A stretch of 25,682 nucleotides of DNA from Alicyclobacillus mali. GTDB taxonomy: Bacteria; Bacillota; Bacilli; Alicyclobacillales; Alicyclobacillaceae. The notes below the pieces were generated by a model, which saw only the letters and a list, made by a program, of their open reading frames with translations, searched no databases and was not told the origin of the DNA. Where the stretch lies: the NCBI RefSeq assembly GCF_017329565.1, contig NZ_JAFMTT010000026.1; one strand, written 5' to 3'. Below, one piece after another: positions 23,868-25,682 of this stretch (its first letter is position 1; each line of letters starts with the position of its first letter). The translations under genes and the position numbers were made by a program.

Positions 23868-24628
23868 TGTCCGACGATGTACACGCGGCCATGGTGGAGA
23901 TTTACTGCAAGGAGTTGAAGATGCCGGGTTTACGCAAGGCATACGCGGCGCTGGCAAGGGAAGCGGGAGTGCACAGCCACTCTCCCCTCCAGTACCTTGC
24001 CGCCTGCCTCGCTGAGGAGATTGAGTCGAGGAAGACTAGTCGGCTGCAGGCGTATACCCAGCAGGCGCGATTCCCAGCCCACAAGACCCTGCAGGAATTC
24101 GACTTTACTGCGATTCCGACGTTGCAGAAGCAGCGGATTGTGCACCTGACGGGAGGAGACTTCATTCGGGCCAAGGAAAACGTGATCTGCATGGGCGCGA
24201 GCGGTACGGGCAAGACGCACATCGCGATCGCCATCGGGCTGGCCGCCATCTCGGCGGGCTACAGGGTGCGGTTCATCACCGTGATGCAACTCGTCCAGGA
24301 GCTCTTACAGGCAGAGTCAGAGTACCGACTGCCCAGATACCTTCGGATGTGGGACAAGTACGACCTGGTCTGCTTGGACGAGTTCGGGTATGTATCCTTA
24401 CCTCAGGGTGGGCCGCTACTCTTCCAATTCTGTGCGGAGCGATACGAGAAGGGCAGCATCCTCATCACAACGAACCTGGAGTTTGCGAAATGGGCGGACG
24501 TGCTCCATGACGCGACGCTGACGACGGCACTCCTCGACCGACTCACCCACCACTCCCACATCCTGCTGTTTGAAGGCGAATCCTATCGATTCCGAGAGAG
24601 CCAAAGACGAGCGGTGACCCAGTTGTGA
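23867..24628 (+). CDS. istB: IS21-family helper ATPase IstB
   Basis: AAA+ ATPase of 253 aa that helps IstA choose and open target DNA. Walker A is GASGTGKTHIAIAIG, Walker B is YDLVCLDEFGYV, and ITTNLEFAKW and LLDRLTHHSHIL supply sensor-type segments. The ATG overlaps the istA stop by one base. The length is normal and no stops interrupt it. Confidence 0.95.
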   Translation: MSDDVHAAMVEIYCKELKMPGLRKAYAALAREAGVHSHSPLQYLAACLAEEIESRKTSRLQAYTQQARFPAHKTLQEFDFTAIPTLQKQRIVHLTGGDFIRAKENVICMGASGTGKTHIAIAIGLAAISAGYRVRFITVMQLVQELLQAESEYRLPRYLRMWDKYDLVCLDEFGYVSLPQGGPLLFQFCAERYEKGSILITTNLEFAKWADVLHDATLTTALLDRLTHHSHILLFEGESYRFRESQRRAVTQL

Positions 24629-24725
24629 CGATGTTGTCATGCCTTCGCCAGGCACCATACCCACTACTCCAGGGTGGTCAACTTTTCAATTAGCAAAGTG
24701 GTCAACTTTTCGCTTGACAAACACA

Positions 24726-24731
24726 GGCAAC
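24726..24731. repeat. Target-site duplication, right copy
   Basis: GGCAAC directly abuts the right end of the IS21-family element; keeping one copy restores the split reading frame. Confidence 0.85.
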
Positions 24732-25116
24732 CCTTCGCCAGACGATTGAACTGGATAAGCTTCAAATTTTCATCCTCGACAATCGTCACCGGCACGTAAA
24801 ACTGACTCCAAGCGAGCATGCCACCTTCCAGAACACTCACATCGTAACCACGTTGCTCAAGCAGTTCTGCCACCATTTGAGCAGACCCGCCTTTTGCGCA
24901 TACCGTGATGATCTCGGTGTCTTTCGGAAGATCAGCATAGAGCGCGTCATTGTCATCCAGGAAATCAAAGTACGGAATGTTGATGGATCGCAATTGGTTA
25001 CCTTCGATTTTCCAATCCTGATACTCCTCAGGGTTGCGAACATCTAAGATGAACAGTGATTCTCCAGAGTCCATTTTGCGATGAAGTTCAGCGGCAGAAA
25101 TCGTGCGGATCGCCAT
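24726..25116 (-). pseudogene. 5' part (rhodanese domain) of the split persulfide-processing gene
   Basis: This fragment encodes a rhodanese domain with the active-site loop CAKGGSA (catalytic Cys), preceded by FILDVRNPEEYQDW and followed by LEGGMLAW. The linker IVEDENLKLIQFNRLAKG leads into the IS. The open frame continues to 24664 using IS sequence (ending EKLTTLE), so a truncated 150-aa rhodanese could still be made. The ATG at 25116 follows GGAAGGGAG. In the intact gene, rhodanese preceded the MBL domain, the reverse of the PDO-rhodanese order of some proteobacterial PRF fusions. The promoter upstream is strong and carries persulfide-repressor-like operators. Confidence 0.85.
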
Positions 25117-25205
25117 AGATGCTACTCCCTTCCTTCACGGTTCAGGATTAGATTCACCGATAAGCTTTTGTGGCATCCCTCTCTGTGCAGAGGAGAGGCC
25201 GATGA

Positions 25206-25237
25206 ATACCCGAGTGGGTATATACCCTACTGGGTAT
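25206..25237. promoter_or_regulatory. Two back-to-back CsoR/CstR-type operators
   Basis: ATACCC-GAGT-GGGTAT (25206-25221) and ATACCC-TACT-GGGTAT (25222-25237) are adjacent perfect inverted repeats. CsoR-family repressors, including the persulfide sensor CstR, bind A/T-flanked ATACCC...GGGTAT sites. The second site overlaps the -10 box of the rhodanese promoter. CstR is favoured over the copper sensor CsoR because the regulated gene processes persulfide; no repressor gene lies in the window. Confidence 0.8.
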
Positions 25238-25264
25238 ATTAGAGAGAAGGGATGGAGTTGTCAA
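25236..25264 (-). promoter_or_regulatory. Consensus SigA promoter of the rhodanese-MBL gene
   Basis: On the minus strand TTGACA (25259-25264) and TAATAT (25236-25241) are 17 nt apart. This is a strong promoter whose -10 abuts the tandem operators, giving a leader of roughly 110 nt before the ATG. Confidence 0.85.
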
Positions 25265-25483
25265 GGTTTCATTATCAAATTCAACAGGTGATACTTATGA
25301 TTCGTCGGATGTAGGCTCGTTCTACTGAAAGAGAGAAAGGAATTCTAAGAAGAATGGCGAATGTATCTTTAGACCTGGATAGAGGTTTGCATTTGCTTGG
25401 ATATGTCGAATCGTAAGAGATGATGTCGATAAAAAACATGGGCAAGCAATGGAATCCGAGGACAATGAACCATATACGAGGCG
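25265..25483. other. AT-richer intergenic stretch without recognised gene
   Basis: I see no convincing coding frame here. It must hold the rightward promoter for the riboswitch. A weak CATATA -10 candidate near 25470-25476, with ATGGAA about 17 nt upstream, would start RNA right before the riboswitch. Confidence 0.4.
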
Positions 25484-25567
25484 TTTCAGGGCAAACCAAC
25501 GGAAACGTTGGGACGCAAAGCTACGGGTCTACGGGGACTTGGACCTAAGATCGCCGGGCTGCCGCTT
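25484..25567 (+). ncRNA. c-di-GMP-I (GEMM) riboswitch
   Basis: The sequence carries the GEMM signature in order: AGGGCAAACC, a CCAACG-GAAA-CGTTGG stem with a GNRA tetraloop, the invariant GGGACGCAAAGC, a second helix with GGTC/GACC, the tetraloop-receptor CCTAAG, and the closing CCGGGCTGCCG. It should sense cyclic di-GMP and control the gene starting at about 25644, which usually concerns motility, surface structures, competence or c-di-GMP turnover in this class. A terminator follows, so control is probably at transcription. Confidence 0.9.
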
Positions 25568-25584
25568 TCACGAATGGGAACATG

Positions 25585-25616
25585 GGGGCAGCTTGCTGGG
25601 GCGAGCTGCTCCTTTT
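25585..25616 (+). terminator. Riboswitch expression-platform terminator
   Basis: GGGGCAGCTTGC (25585-25596) pairs with GCGAGCTGCTCC (25601-25612), 12 bp including two G-U pairs with a TGGG loop, followed by TTTT. It lies 18 nt after the aptamer and before the next start codon. Confidence 0.8.
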
Positions 25617-25643
25617 GTGATGAGAGAAGACGGGGGAAGGTAA

Positions 25644-25682
25644 ATGGAAAAAAGTCACTTGGAAAATAACCCCTCTCGGGGG
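25644..25682 (+). CDS. Start of a riboswitch-controlled gene, cut by the window end
   Basis: An ATG at 25644 follows GGGGGAAGG and opens a frame (MEKSHLENNPSRG) that runs off the window. Only 13 codons are visible, so the product cannot be named. Its position right after a c-di-GMP-I riboswitch and terminator is the main reason to call it. Confidence 0.4.
   Translation, partial: MEKSHLENNPSRG

Larger units (their letters stand above)
22271..24725 (+). mobile_element. Complete IS21-family insertion sequence (2455 bp)
   Basis: The element begins TGTGTTTG and ends CAAACACA. Imperfect 28-bp terminal repeats match at 23 positions. Each end has two copies of AAAAGTTGACCAC (22286-22298 and 22320-22332 at the left; inverted at 24674-24686 and 24698-24710 at the right), as expected for IstA-binding repeats. 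A 6-bp duplication GGCAAC flanks it (22265-22270 and 24726-24731). Both transposase genes are intact, so it may be active and the insertion is probably recent. Confidence 0.93.

Noticed and set aside
25449..25643. 64-aa open frame at the right end
   Set aside because: It runs through the c-di-GMP riboswitch and its terminator and has no protein-like features.
1..25682. CRISPR arrays, tRNA or rRNA genes
   Set aside because: I saw no regularly spaced repeats and no tRNA or rRNA signature on either strand.

Overview
The window looks like chromosomal DNA of a moderately GC-rich, spore-forming Firmicute, most likely an Alicyclobacillus. Reasons are the GC-rich genes with Bacillus-type ribosome binding sites and GTG/TTG starts, a Tlp-type spore protein, a SinR-like regulator, a FabL-like reductase, and above all a gene set that fits the omega-cyclohexyl fatty acids typical of this genus.

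Layout. (1) 1-1044: an unrecognised repetitive, beta-rich protein whose 5' end looks damaged or incomplete. (2) 1056-13000: two divergent operons around a shared regulatory region (4865-5024). Leftward: CoA ligase, acyl-CoA dehydrogenase, DAHP synthase. Rightward: FadH-type dienoyl-CoA reductase, FabL-like SDR, acyl carrier protein, second ligase, second acyl-CoA dehydrogenase, zinc alcohol dehydrogenase, an unknown 195-aa protein and a small membrane protein. (3) 13228-17330: housekeeping and small genes: tlp, proS, a possibly frameshifted membrane-anchored protein, two XRE regulators, a GNAT protein and a small coiled-coil protein. (4) 17340-18708: a broken hemerythrin gene and a decayed IS3-family element. 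(5) 18810-21358: a lower-GC leftward operon (class II aldolase, PadR regulator, 14-TM MFS exporter) behind a 23-bp palindrome. (6) 21525-25264: a rhodanese/persulfide-dioxygenase fusion gene split by an intact IS21-family element with a 6-bp target duplication; its promoter carries two back-to-back CsoR/CstR-like operators. (7) 25484-25682: a c-di-GMP-I (GEMM) riboswitch, an intrinsic terminator and the start of a gene leaving the window.

How the genes may work together. The divergent operons combine the first shikimate-pathway enzyme with acid-activating ligases, two flavin acyl-CoA dehydrogenases, an Fe-S flavoenzyme for dienoyl-CoA reduction, an SDR enoyl reductase, a dedicated ACP and a zinc dehydrogenase. 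This is the enzyme complement expected for turning shikimate into cyclohexanecarboxyl-CoA (or -ACP), the starter unit of omega-cyclohexyl fatty acids. The pathway assignment is inference; the individual enzyme families are read directly from the sequence.
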